Part shown: positions 44,365-55,204 of the stretch, in pieces
Numbering within the stretch: the first letter of the stretch is position 1
Layout: every line of letters begins with the position of its first letter
Origin: Buxus sempervirens
Lineage: Eukaryota > Streptophyta > Magnoliopsida > Buxales > Buxaceae
Direction of reading: 5' to 3'
Length of the DNA stretch: 64,000 nt
Assembly (NCBI GenBank): GCA_947561395.2
Contig: OX387193.1
Coordinates: 16,306,001 to 16,370,000, forward strand
The notes under the pieces: generated by a model
What the model saw: only the letters and a program-made list of their open reading frames with translations
Databases searched by the model: none
What the model was told of the DNA's origin: nothing
Program-made: the position numbers and the translations under genes

Positions 44365-46184
44365 CGTAAAACCCCAAATATTGACTCTTTTAGACAAAAC
44401 ATACCCAAATTCTTTATAAAAATCCAGAAGTAGTTTTATTAGTGCAAACACTATTAAAATACCCTATTCTAAGTAATCAATGAGTTAAAACTACATATGA
44501 ATTGTTCTTCAATAATAATATCCTTTTGTTAAAACTTATCTTATAATAGATTACTCAATATTGTCCAAATTTCCTCTTTTAAACGAAAGGTACCCAAACT
44601 TGTTGAATTCTATGTTTAATTATTCCAGAAGTTAGAACAGATGTGATATTATGTTAGGAAAGTGTTGAAGATTTATTAAACCTATTAAAGTCATGAGAAA
44701 TCTAATTCTTCCTTCGTTTAATCCCAAACTAACACTAATTTACATCATTTGTTTCAAATTCTAAATCTTTTATTAAAAATCCAAACCAGCACTATTATTA
44801 GCTCAAATTAAACTAATTACAACTTATTCAATTATTAAAATCCTAGAAAAATAATTAAGATTTGATTTTGGCACAAAAATATATGTTTATTGAAAATCAG
44901 AAACTGGGCGCTCGAGTTGGGGTCGTGCGTGAAATCGAGGTCCTCTATTCCATGTGACTGTATGCTCAGTGCACTAGGTAGTGCTCGAGCCTAGAGTGGC
45001 CATAAACATCACGCTCGATTCTGCGCTAAAGAGTGGGCCGAGCCGCCGAGCATTCATAAACAGCTATCGGGTTTCAATTCAAAACAGAGTCGCACGATGT
45101 CGCACTCGAGCATAGCTCAATCGCGATGATTTTATACTTAGCGCTCACCTTAGAGCTTGACCGTATACCATGCGCCAAGGCAAATTTGTAGATTTATGAG
45201 TTTTCTTCATGTGCAAGAACCTACCTTGTTTTTTCTAAATTTTATTATAAAAATCACTCTTTTTTTTTTTCATGCCAAAACACATCTAAAAACACCCTTA
45301 ATCTAATTTACCTAATTAACTAGAAATCTAAGATCAATTCCCAAAGCTAAAACCTTAATATCTAATCCCTTTCTTATACTTTCAACCATAGAATTCAATA
45401 TTAGTTCTAAAAACTTCTCAACATCAATTCATGATTACCAATTCAATCATCCGCTTTCAAATCCATCAGATAAAAACAGAAAAAAAACATGCAATTCCTC
45501 CAGTTTTTCGAAGGGTATGCTACTTACCTCTTTACACAAAACCTCAAGCCAAGTCCTTAATCTCTTTTCTTCTTCATTCTAGCCGTGAGGTAATATTAAA
45601 CTTATCCTAATTTTCCTTTTCACATGTATCACACGGCTAATCCCTATTGGAGTTTCCTATCCTAACTAGGAAACTTCTTTTATTATTTTCTAAACACAAA
45701 TCACACGCCTACTTTAGAACCTTCCCTTAATTTATTTCCTAAATTCTCTCTTTACTTAATCCTAATCCCATACGTATGGTATTAATATGAAAATTACGAT
45801 TCCATGATTTGGTACACTATCATTCATGCTCTCCTTGACTAATAAGAATAAAAAAAAAAAACCACTTAGATCAACCTTATGCTATAAACATTAATCCTTA
45901 AAAATCAACTCTATTCTAAAATTTTTTTTCCAGATTTCATTGCCTCATAATATTCTTACCCCTAAAGTACCCTTGAATCTGCTATTTCTCATTTTACTCA
46001 AACTTCCAAGTAGTCTCTATTATTTAATTAACTTAATTTCTCCTTTATTATTTTTTATATTTCGTTATCCTAAATCTTTAAATTTATATTTTCTCATAAT
46101 TTTTTCTTTAAACTATAATTTGAATCACTCCAATATTCTTAATTAATTAATTATTATTATATTTATAAAATTCAGGATTCTACA
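44365..46184 (-). repeat. LTR of CTCGAG family (minus), tail-to-tail partner
   Basis: In sense (minus) it begins TGTAGAATCCTGAATTTTAT at 46184, like TGTAAACCCCTAGATTTT at 39513, and ends in GGGGTTTTACG at about 44365. A conserved internal stretch (AAGTAGC...GGAGGAATTGCATGTTTT near 45480-45535, minus) matches 40345-40395. CTCGAG/CGAGC words lie at 44905-45130. No convincing target duplication is seen, so the outer limits may be truncated. Confidence 0.6.
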
Positions 46185-47502
46185 TTAGTAGTAAATTGAA
46201 ATTTGTTAAATGAAAAATAATATTCTATCTTTTTATCTTAAATTTAATCACAACATTAATTTGATAAGGAATTTGGATTATAGCATCTCTTTTCTCTTGA
46301 TCCATAATTAACATCGTTCTAATTCCAAGCAGGAAGGAACGTGGGATAGGATTGTTTTGGAAGGACGTTAATACCCATCAAACATCGATATCTTTATCTA
46401 AGTTGTAAGAGGGGTAGAAACGGGATAACATCGCTCTTAAATGAGAATAACGTCCATCCAAATGTTTGAAATTTTAAAGTAACTAGTTCATATTTGTAGT
46501 TGGACGGTGCAAGTTATGCCCAATTTTATTTCTTCTAATTGGAAAAGCCTAAGGGAATGCCTTTAAAATTTATAAAAACCAAATATATAGTAATTATTAT
46601 ATTTATTGTTTTGTGTTATATTATATATAACACAAAGTATATTAAGTATTTTAGTATTATAAATATAGTAAGAATTGGAATTTAATAAAATTGAAATTAA
46701 GTCTATTAAATTCAATGATAATTTCTTAATTATAGAAAATTTTTCCTTTTACGATTTTCTCTCTCTAGATAAATTTTTTTCGAAGTTCTCTCTAGAAATT
46801 TCTCTCTCAATAATTTTCTTTCTCTAGAGCATTCTAGCTCCTTATCTTTCTAAAGTTTTTCCTTTTTAAAACCACTTATAAGTTGATGTTGTTTCTCTAG
46901 AACATTTTCTCTCTAGATTTTCTCCATAGAACATTTCACTTCTCTTTCTTGGTATTCTTCCCTCTAGAACATTCTATCTATAGGTACCTTCTCTCTAGCA
47001 TTTTTAATTTTTTTTCTAGAACATAAACAGTTAATCAATTTGATCGAGTCCTCTTTCTTTGGAAATTCAGCACCAAAGTATTTACGTGACGACTTACTTT
47101 GAACTCTAACGACTAATTTTAGATAATGGCTTTAAAAAATATGCCCAACAAATTATTTGATCTGCAGATCTTTTTTTATTTTTATTTTTTATTGATGTTT
47201 GAAGAGTAGTTAGAATAAACTAAAAATAATCACCTGCATGCAATGCTGTTTGTCTTTAAAAACTACTTCGCAGAACAATTTATAATGAAAGTTTATCACT
47301 TGTGAGTCATCTTGCTTTGGCAATTATCCCATGAGTTTATATACCATGTTTGAATTTGATTTTGGGTTTCCAAATAATCTCAGCCAATGATTTTCAATAC
47401 CATGGATGTTGAGTATTTGTAGAAATCAGTCTAGATACGAATTGATATTAGATAAAATGCTCTTCTAACTATATATGAAAAAACAGAAATTATTTATCAG
47501 TG
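46185..47502. other. AT-rich intergenic DNA with CT-rich TCTAGA cluster
   Basis: No coding sequence. A near-perfect inverted repeat TTTGTGTTATAT...ATATAACACAAA lies at about 46609-46636. From 46750 to 47030 the strand is CT-rich with many CTCTCTAGA words, and several GAAnnTTC sites (for example TAGAACATTCT) that resemble heat-shock element half-sites. Nothing else is recognisable. Confidence 0.6.
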
Positions 47503-47507
47503 TATTG

Positions 47508-48694
47508 TGAAAAACACAGTTTAGACTCTAAATCACCTAGAGGGGGGTGAATAGGTGAAGCCGATTGCGGAATAAAAAATCAATCAATTAAAAACAAGTT
47601 CTTAATTAATTGGCATGCACAAGTCTGAACAAATATCAATTCATCACACACAATTGCAAAATAAAGAAGAGACAACACAAGCAATTTGGTGACGAAGGGA
47701 AAACTCTAAGAGAACTCTCAAAGAGAAAAACCCTCCGGGCTACGAGGTGCCACATCTGGAAATCACTATAAGAAGAAGACTTACAATAGTGGTTCAGACG
47801 ACCCAACAATGACTCTGACTCACAATGTAAATATCTGAAGAACTCTTCAGATTTGCATCCTTGCAACGATTCAGAACTCTGAATATCTCCTTAGTGATGT
47901 GCCGAACGAACTCGTTCAGCAACCGTAGGAACTCCCACGAGCAAACTCTTCAACCCGGAACTCCAAGGTAGAAAAGAAAAGAAGAAGACTGGTTTTGATG
48001 GCTCAAAGAAGAAGAGGAAAGAGGAAGAAGGTCTCTCTCTCTTGCACACGTTTTAGGGTTCTCAAAAACGTATTGGGTAACCCTCACAATAGGCTAAACA
48101 CTCCTTAAATAGGTTAGGAGAAGGAAGGGAACGAAAAGGAAACAAATCAGAAAAGATCGGATTTCTATAAAAGAAGTTTGTTTACGAACGTTCGAACGCT
48201 CAGCGAACGCGGCTCGAACGTTCGATAAAACAACTCACTTTCTTTCTCGTTCGAACGACCAGCGAACGTTACTCTCTGTTGTCTCTGTGGAACACCAACG
48301 GTCGAACGTTCAACGAACGTGAGGTGAACGCTGCTCTCTGGATTCTCTGTGGAACACCAACGGTCGAACGTTCAGCGAACGTGAGGCGAACGCTGCTCTC
48401 GGGTTTCTCTGTGTGTCGTCACCGGTCGAACGTTCAGCGAACGCTGCTCTCGGGTTTCTCTGTGTGTCGTCACCGGTCGAACGTTCAGCGAACGCTGCTC
48501 TCGGGTTTCTCTGTGTGTCGTCACTGGTCGAACGTTCGGCGAACGTTCAGCGAACGTTGGTCGAAACAAATTCAATTTGACTCCGATCAAAACCCCGTTT
48601 GAACCGCAATACCTCTAACCTATCCCAAATACATTGACAATATTTTTAAGACCTTTTTGACTCGGAATACAGCCAAACCAAAATAAACCTTACA
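47508..48694 (-). mobile_element. Solo LTR (1.2 kb), probably copia, minus orientation
   Basis: In sense it runs from TGTAAGGTTTATTTTGG to ...CTGTGTTTTTCA, with a perfect TATTG duplication (47503-47507; 48695-48699). The word CACCTATTCACCCCCCTCTA at the sense 3' side is common at the ends of plant copia LTRs. A TATA-like TATTTAAGG is on the minus strand near 48106-48116. No genes: the ORFs at 48279-48602 and 48372-48590 are read from tandem repeats. Confidence 0.9.
48185..48565 (-). repeat. GAACGTTC-rich tandem repeats in solo LTR
   Basis: Two ~62-bp units (CTCTGTGGAACACCAACGG...) followed by three 51-bp units (CTCTGTGTGTCGTCACCGG...), each carrying TCGAACGTTC followed by AGCGAACG. The self-complementary octamer GAACGTTC recurs about eight times. 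The cluster lies upstream of the LTR's TATA-like box. Confidence 0.9.
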
Positions 48695-48699
48695 TATTG

Positions 48700-49960
48700 T
48701 ATTTACTTTACCATATATATTGGACCACAAAATTAAAGCTTCCATTTTCTATATAAATAATTTCTGTTTTTTATGAGACAAGGTAACTAAACAAGGAAAT
48801 TCTTTTGTGTGCAGCCCCTTTTTTTTTATTGTTTACTCTTCTTCAATAAAAATCAAATAGCTAAAACTATTCTACTTTTTCTTTTTTGGTAGGAATCAGG
48901 TTGGGGGTTGGGGGACCGGCACATAGCCGGGACTCATGCATACTTTTGATGAGGGTGGGAATTGATCCCATGACCTCTTCTATGGATTCAAATCATCTGC
49001 TGGATGCCCTGCAGCATTAAAAATAATGTGGCTTGTGTCAGGCTGTAGGTGATGTGGCTTCAAATCATTGGCTGCTGGGCATCCAGCAGATGATTTGAAC
49101 CCCTCTTCTATTACCAGAAGGGTCTTTACCACCAAAGCAGGTGGCGCCCTCGCTAAAACCATTCTATTGATGCTGCTAACTACATCATATACACTAAAGT
49201 GCATCACTTGCACCTCTATATATTTACAATCTTTGCGTGACTATTACTATATGCAATTATGTAATTGCATATAGTTTTCATGCATTTTCAAGCATCTCAA
49301 TGAATAATTTAATTGCATATAGTTTTCATGCATTTTCAAGCATCTCAATGAATAATTTAATTGTAAGGATGATTACTAAAGTTCTTCATATATCTTAATA
49401 TATTCATTTTTATTATCTAATGTAATCTGAGAAGTTTATAACGTAAAAAAAGGAATTTTAGGACGCCGTTGATTGCATAAAAGTAAAAATGGTTTTGAGT
49501 TAGGGTAACTTGTGGGAGAAGGGGTGACCGAAGACAGTTGCTTTTTAAAAGTAATTCAGATTCAGTCACGTAATTTTCTTAAATTGGGAATTAGTAATAA
49601 TTTATTAAAATAATTTAAGAACAGTATCATTAGTTTTAAAAATAATTCAGATTCAATCATCCAATTCAAATAATTGAAATAAATATCCTTATTTGCATGT
49701 ATTTAAAGAGGACAATAAGTCCTTTTAACAATATTTAATTTTGAAGAGAATCTTGGTGTGTTATCAATTATTTTAAAAACACGTAGCTGATTTTTTATTA
49801 TAGAAAATTTAATGACTGAATCTAAATTATTTTTAAAAAGCACAATTAAAAACTAATTTTTCCTTTATAGAACGCCAAGAGGGTTAGATAGATGCGACGG
49901 GTGCTGTTCTCTAACGCTTTTTAAAATAATACTCATTATTAATTAGTTTAAAAAGTATAA
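48700..49960. other. Low-copy DNA with inverted repeat and 48-bp duplication
   Basis: No gene seen. TTCAAATCATCTGCTGGATG followed by CCC (48987-49009) is exactly reverse-complementary to 49077-49099, an imperfectly extendable 23-bp stem with a 67-base loop. A perfect tandem duplication of 48 bp (ATTGCATATAGTTTTCATGC...) spans 49264-49359. The block 49540-49980 repeats AAAATAATTCAGATTCA and TAATTAAAAACTAATTTT words. Confidence 0.7.
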
Positions 49961-50108
49961 CTAAAAACTAATTTTCAAAAGCTTAGGAAGTCACCGTCTC
50001 TTTTTACACGAGGGAGGAAATGTTGTGAAAGTCTTTGGAGAAGGGCTTTTCTGGAATGTGAAAATGGACAAACATCAAAGTCCCAAAACTTAACCTCTTT
50101 GGGAGAGC

Positions 50109-50156
50109 TATAAAAGGAAAGCGATTTTAAGTTTTTGCTTTGGAGAATTAGGGTTT
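50109..50156 (+). promoter_or_regulatory. RPS29: RPS29 core promoter: TATA box and telobox
   Basis: TATAAAAG (50109-50116) lies 54 bases before the ATG. TTAGGGTTT (50148-50156), a telobox in reverse orientation, stands in the short 5' UTR. Teloboxes near the transcription start are typical of plant ribosomal protein genes and other translation genes. Confidence 0.85.
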
Positions 50157-50169
50157 CGTGGAAGAGAAG

Positions 50170-51180
50170 ATGGGTCACTCTAATGTGTGGAATTCTCATC
50201 CCAAGAACTATGGTCCAGGATCCCGTGCCTGGTAAGACAATATCTGTTCTCCATTGCTAATAGCCTCCCAACTCTTTTCGATTTATCTCTGTAGGAAGAG
50301 AGGAAAGCAAATATCCTTCTTTATGTTTTCATCTGTTCTTTAGAAATTTGATTTTTCATCTCCGGATATGGGTTTTCGGGTAATACTCTCTTTTTAATTC
50401 CTTTTTTTTAGGTTTGTGATTTGGGCAGAGATGATTTGATCCTTTGAATTCTTTTTTTTTTCTTTTTTAAGGGGGGAATTCTTTGTCTATTTCTTTGGAT
50501 TCCTGACAAATTTCGATAGTTCCTTGTGATTATAGATTTGTAGATGGATCTACTGTTATTGAAATCTTCGTTTTACTTGTGGATTTGATTCCTTTTTTAG
50601 TCTAAATTTTACACTTATTTTTTTTTTCCATTTTTTTGGTTTTTTTAATTGATAATATTGTTGTTTGCTTCAGCCGAGTCTGTGGGAACCCTCATGCAAT
50701 AATCAGGAAGTACGGGCTTATGTGTTGCAGGCAGTGCTTCCGCAGCAATGCCAAGGAGATTGGATTTGTTAAGGCAAGTGTCCAATCTTATTGAGTTCAT
50801 AGAATATTGATTATGATTCAACAATCAAAATATTGAATGTGGTGGTTTTGATTCCGAAAACATATATTTATCAATATCGCATTCATGGGTTGCATTGCAA
50901 TATCCTCTGTTATGTAAATGCCTTGATTTGATTAAAAACATTCATTGCTAGATTTTGTTGTACCTGTACAATATTTTACGGTACTTGTATATGATTCGCC
51001 ATTGATGGAACAGTAGGATTCTATCTCTCTTTCATCTTTTATGATAAAAACCATAAAATTCCCTGAGACTTGAACCTATATATCATCCTTCCTGTTCTTT
51101 AATTGTATATACCAAATATGATGCCAATAAATTTCCTTTTGTCTTATGAATTATGTTCTGTGATTTTTCAGTATCGCTGA
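50170..51180 (+). CDS. RPS29: 40S ribosomal protein uS14 (S29)
   Basis: Three exons encode 56 residues, the family's exact usual length: 50170-50231, 50674-50773 and 51172-51180. Exon 1 gives [20 protein letters not shown]. Exon 2 gives [18 protein letters not shown] and [16 protein letters not shown], and exon 3 gives YR and the stop. The four Cys (C-x2-C...C-x2-C) form the zinc-binding site. The protein sits in the head of the small ribosomal subunit near the mRNA channel. Intron 1 is GT-AG (donor GTAAGA). Intron 2 has donor AAG|GCAAGT and acceptor CAG, a GC-AG intron. There is no lesion, so this is the only gene in the window likely to be an active host gene. The frame across exons and the length leave little doubt. 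Confidence 0.97.
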
Positions 51181-52633
51181 AAGAGGATACTTGTGGAGAA
51201 TGTCACACCTTCAACAAGGTGGAAGATTTTTTTTTGGCTATTAGAACTTTTTATTTTGAGTTAAGTCTTCAGTTAAAGTTGGGATAGTTATATGATTTTA
51301 CTCTACTGCGTTATTTAATTTCGGATTTCTTGATGCTGGTCATTAATTTTGTATTTAAATGGAATCTTGATTAGACTATTTGCAAATCCAACTCTTTTTT
51401 CCAATTGTTCTTGTGCCCAAAACATCATGTCGAACTTCGTCGTTAGGCCTCTCTGGTTTGCTTATTGACATGTGATAAATCCGTCTAACCCTCAATTTTC
51501 TATGTGATAATAGTTTGCAATCCGTATATCCTTTATAAGACAAGTTTTGAAAAGATCCGTTTCTCTTTTTCTATGTAATAATAGTTTGCATAGCCGAGAT
51601 TTACGGGTAGTTGGAGAAGGAGAACACACACCCACCACTTACCTTCAAAGGGGAGCACAATGTTCTTGGACTCGCGTGAGCCACATTGTGCGGAAACTCA
51701 AACATCGGATGATTTTGATTGAGCTGGAGGTAGGCAAGGTGGCCACATTGTGCAGAAACTCGAACATCGGATGATTTTGATTGGGCTGGAGGTAGGCAAG
51801 GTGGGAGTGGATCCAAGGTTACGACGAGCCTAGCGTTGGTAATGTCTCGGATATTTATCCGAATCCAACTTGAAAATGTTGAATTTTGATATGAGATATA
51901 GACCCATGGTTCAAATACATATATCGGATTTCGGATCCAACAAAATTTGGATTCGAATTTGGATCTACCCATATCTGATCCAAATAGGATCCGAAACGAA
52001 ATCAATATACTATACATAAACCTAGACCAAAGATACGTTAGACTGCTTGTACACTTACGGTTGAACCAACCTTAATTAAAACAAAAAATCAATCAAGGGG
52101 TTTTTGATCCAAATAGGATCCAAACTGAAATCAATATACTATACATAAACCCAGACCAAAGATAGGTTAGATTGTTTGTAAACTTAAGGTTGAACCAACC
52201 TTAATTAAAACAAAACAAAAAAAATCAAGGGGTTTTGTGTTTGTGATAAATTGAATTCGGATTTCGGTTATTCTGTATTGTCGAATATCAAATTCGAATA
52301 TTTTATATGTATTCGGTTTTGAATTTGGATTAGGGTATAAAAGACCCGAATTTCGGATTGAATTCGAATATCAGTTTTTTTTTTCTTTTTCAGTTCAAAT
52401 TTGGATCCTAGAAGATCCATACAACATTCGACTGATTTTGCCGGACGAGCCTATGACCTTACCGCTAGTCTTACTGTTAGCACATGCGGCACCTTCAAAA
52501 AAACAAAGATTCGTTTCAATATCTGGTTTCAACCTCTACATGAATTGAGTGATCGCCACAAGAGTTAGAGTCACATCGAACTGGAGAGTCCAACCAAATA
52601 GAACGTAGATGTTGACACTTCTTCTATTGTATA
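51181..52633. other. RPS29 3' flank and tandemly duplicated AT-rich DNA
   Basis: The first 200-400 bases should hold the RPS29 3' UTR. Further on are two tandem duplications: a 62-bp unit (CCACATTGTGCGGAAACTCA...) at 51681-51742 and 51743-51804, and a ~129-bp unit (GATCCAAATAGGATCC...) from 51977 and from 52106. Around 51840-51990 and 52255-52425 the sequence is dense in CGGAT/ATCCG and CGAATT words, as in decayed DNA-transposon ends. No gene is supported; the ORF at 51601-52017 reads through these repeats. Confidence 0.65.
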
Positions 52634-52641
52634 TACTATAT

Positions 52642-53365
52642 AGTAGGGTTGCTTATTGGGCTGTGCCGGCCCGGGCACGCCCAAGGCTCGTTTGGGCATG
52701 GCCCGCAACGGCACGCGCATTGTAGCATGCCGTACTGGGCCGGGGGTCCTGAGGCCGCCGTGGCTTGCCAGGGCACGCGGCACGTGTGCCAGCCTGCTAT
52801 GGGGCAAGCCCAACTAGCTTAAATAACCCAAAAATTGTTGATAGTAAGGTTCGAACCTTGCCCAACAGATTTAAAACCTGTCTCTTTAATCACTAGGACA
52901 TAACACCTTCTTGCATCAATAATATCATAATTAAATTATTTTAGCTAAAAATTAAGGATTTGGAAAATATAATTATAGAAGCTCTTATATAATCAATCAA
53001 AACTAAGAAAATAATTAGGTATAAATAAGCCCAAAAAGTTGTTATAAAATCTCCAATTAAATATATTTGTTATGCCTAGGTTTTTAATTAGACTACTTTA
53101 AGTCTCTAATGGGTGTAAAATTTTTTTGGAGCAAAATCTATCCCAATAAGTGTAAAACAATTTTTGAATAATAAAAATATTTTTTAGAATTTTTTGGGAT
53201 TAAAAAAAAAAAAAAAAAAGGGTTTAACACCCCAGGCCCGCCAGGCCGGGGATCCTGGCAAAACAGGCTTGGCGTGCTGCGGCCTGCCAGGCCTGCGGCA
53301 CAACAGGCCCGCGGCCCGCCCGAGCACGCCTCAGGCATGCCGGGCCGGCCCGCCGAGCAACCCTA
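52642..53365. mobile_element. hAT-like non-autonomous element, 724 bp
   Basis: The terminal inverted repeats read TAGGGTTGCTTATTGGGC on the left and, reverse-complemented, TAGGGTTGCTCGGCGGGCCG on the right. Flanks CTATATAG (52634-52641) and TTATATAG (53366-53373) form an 8-bp target duplication with one mismatch, as expected for hAT. Both ends are very GC-rich (GGCCGGCCCG words) and the middle AT-rich. There is no transposase. It contains a tRNA-like segment near 52850-52920. Confidence 0.85.
52848..52920 (-). other. tRNA-like remnant inside hAT element
   Basis: The minus strand reads TCCTAGTGATTAAAGAGA (A-box-like), ACAGG-TTTTAAA-TCTGT (anticodon-arm-like) and AAGG-TTCGAAC-CTT (T arm with a good B box). 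The acceptor stem does not pair and the anticodon position would read a stop codon. It is not a functional tRNA gene. It is best seen as a tRNA-derived segment, possibly carried by the element as pol III-like sequence. Confidence 0.45.
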
Positions 53366-53489
53366 TTATATAGGCACCTCGGAGGACTATCAAAACATAC
53401 CTCAATTAAACCATCATTAAAATGCATTAAGTTATATAAATTTATAATAATCATGTATTTCTTTCAATGAAATGTTATCATCCGCAACT

Positions 53490-54220
53490 CATTGAAATTC
53501 AGTAAAATATCTTGAGGCCACCCTGGAGCATAAGAAACTTGGAAGTAACTCTTTAATCCAACCTTGGACTGTTGGCGCAATATTCAATTGATCTAATCTA
53601 CCGTGAAGTCCACCATACCAAAGTGTTTGCTCGTGCAAATAAATGATGTGCTGATTCTTCCGTTGTGTGACATGTAGGACATAACTCATGTGGTTTTTGA
53701 ATCCTGTGGTGAAGCAGCTGATCTGCAGTAGGTAGTGCCCCATGGAGGATTTTCCATCCAAAGTGTCGTATTTTTTGAGGACAGGGAAGTTTCCAAAGAC
53801 GAAGCCAACTTCGATCTGCTGGGATGGTAGAAGTGGAATTTTGGCTCATAGCTCTATATAAAGAAGATACTGTGTACTTCCCATTTGTAGTATAAGTCCA
53901 GATACATTCATCTCTTCTGGGTTCCATTGATAAGGGAATTTGGAGAATCAATTCAGCAACCTCCCTTGGCCACAGTTGGATTATAAGCTCTCTCTTCCAG
54001 GTACGTGTCACTGGATTTAACAAATCAGCCACCTTTGCTTGAAGAATGTCCATCCCCCACAATCCAACCCATCCCCTGCTTTAAGAATTTGCATTGCCTA
54101 CATATATGCCTCCATGATACCGAAGCCTGGGAAGGTGGGGAATAAATGAAAAATTCTCGTTCTTTGAGATACTTACCTCTTATAAGTTGACTCCACATAG
54201 TGTCTGCTAATTGAAGAATT
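53490..54220 (-). pseudogene. Second LINE: ORF2 C-terminal zinc finger region
   Basis: On the minus strand the open piece 53598-54062 carries EVAELILQIPLS, DECIWTYTTNGKYTVSSLYR, LWKLPCPQKIRHFGWKILHG, LPTADQLLHHR and CPTCHTTEESAHHLF. This is the zf-RVT domain with its last Cys lost (HHLFARA). The lower-numbered side lacks a recognisable RNase H and poly(A) tail, so the LINE is truncated at its 3' end near 53490, not far from the hAT-like element. Confidence 0.87.
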
Positions 54221-55201
54221 TACCATGCACATTTACTAAGCAATGCATCATTAATCTTGCTTTGCTGCTTGATATTGAGACCACCTTGCCGTCTTGGTTT
54301 ACATACTTTCTCCCAGCGAAGACAATATCGAACTCGGCAACTTATAAACATTGATAATGTGCTGTCCTTGACTCGCCAATAATGAGTTGATAAGAACCAC
54401 CCTTCCAACTTGGTTCGAAAGAGTAGCTTTCCATGCAGATAGTCGAGCACTTACACGAGCTATGAGATCTTCAAAGTGGTAACTCTTTAATCTGTCCTTG
54501 ACTAAGACCTTGGCTATAAGTTTGTATATGAAGTTGCAAAGGCTTATTGGCCGATAATCACCTACTTTCTGTGGGCTGGTTGACTTGGGAACTAGAGCAA
54601 TAAAAGTATGATTAAGGCCTTCTGGGAGGTATCCAAATGCAAATAAGGATTTTATGAGTTCAGAGACATCCCCTCCAAATACATCCCAAAATTGCCTATA
54701 GAATACCCCTGGGAACCCGTCAGGACCAGGGCTTTTAAAAGCTCCCAGTTGAGACAAGACCATTTGTATTTCAGAATCACTTGGGGGAGATAGAAGTTGA
54801 TTATTTTCCTCTTCAGATACTTGAGGCACTAAAAGGTTTGCAAGAAACAAACCTGTAGGATGAATTGGAGCTTTATAAAACTGCTCAAACTCTTGAACAA
54901 ACGTGTCATCAATTTTATCTGGTTCTGTAATGATCTCTCCTTGATTGTTTTGAATTTGCACTATCAAGTTCCTTCTTCGAAGGGTAAGAGCAGATTGATG
55001 GAAGAACTTGGTATTTAAGTCCCCCGCCTTGAGCCATCGAACACGAGATTTTTGTGCCCAAAAGATCTCCTCTTGTCGCATGGTTTGATTGTATTGGGCT
55101 TGAAGTACAGCTTCTGCTTGTGCTAAGGAGCTGGACTCATGCCTTTCTTGAGTTCTTTGGATGCTCTGTATAAAATTCTGCAGCTCTAGCTTTCGTTTAT
55201 G
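54220..55201 (-). pseudogene. Second LINE: RT with core deleted
   Basis: The minus-strand frame 55081-54299 contains RVRWLKAGDLNTKFFHQSA, AFKSPGPDGFPGVFYRQFWD, HTFIALVPK and DYRPISLCNFIYKLIAKVLV. It then jumps without a frame break to IARVSARLSAWKATLSNQVG and VVLINSLLAS at about 54455. The RT palm with the F/YxDD active site and the usual RQGDPLSP segment are missing, about 200 or more codons. This is an internal deletion that kept the frame. It continues in frame +1 (54450-54220) with KVCKPRRQGGLNIKQQSKIN. Upstream it is interrupted at 55201 by a PIF-like element. Confidence 0.87.
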
Positions 55202-55204
55202 TAA

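Noticed and set aside
48279-48602. ORFs on both strands with repeated ERSLNVR-like units
   Set aside because: They arise from 51- and 62-bp tandem repeats inside a solo LTR, with no codon-level conservation.
51601-52017. 138-residue minus-strand ORF
   Set aside because: It spans a 62-bp tandem duplication and AT-rich repeats; the duplicated protein segment shows it is not an independent gene.
52848-52920. Functional tRNA gene
   Set aside because: The acceptor stem does not pair and the anticodon would read a stop codon.
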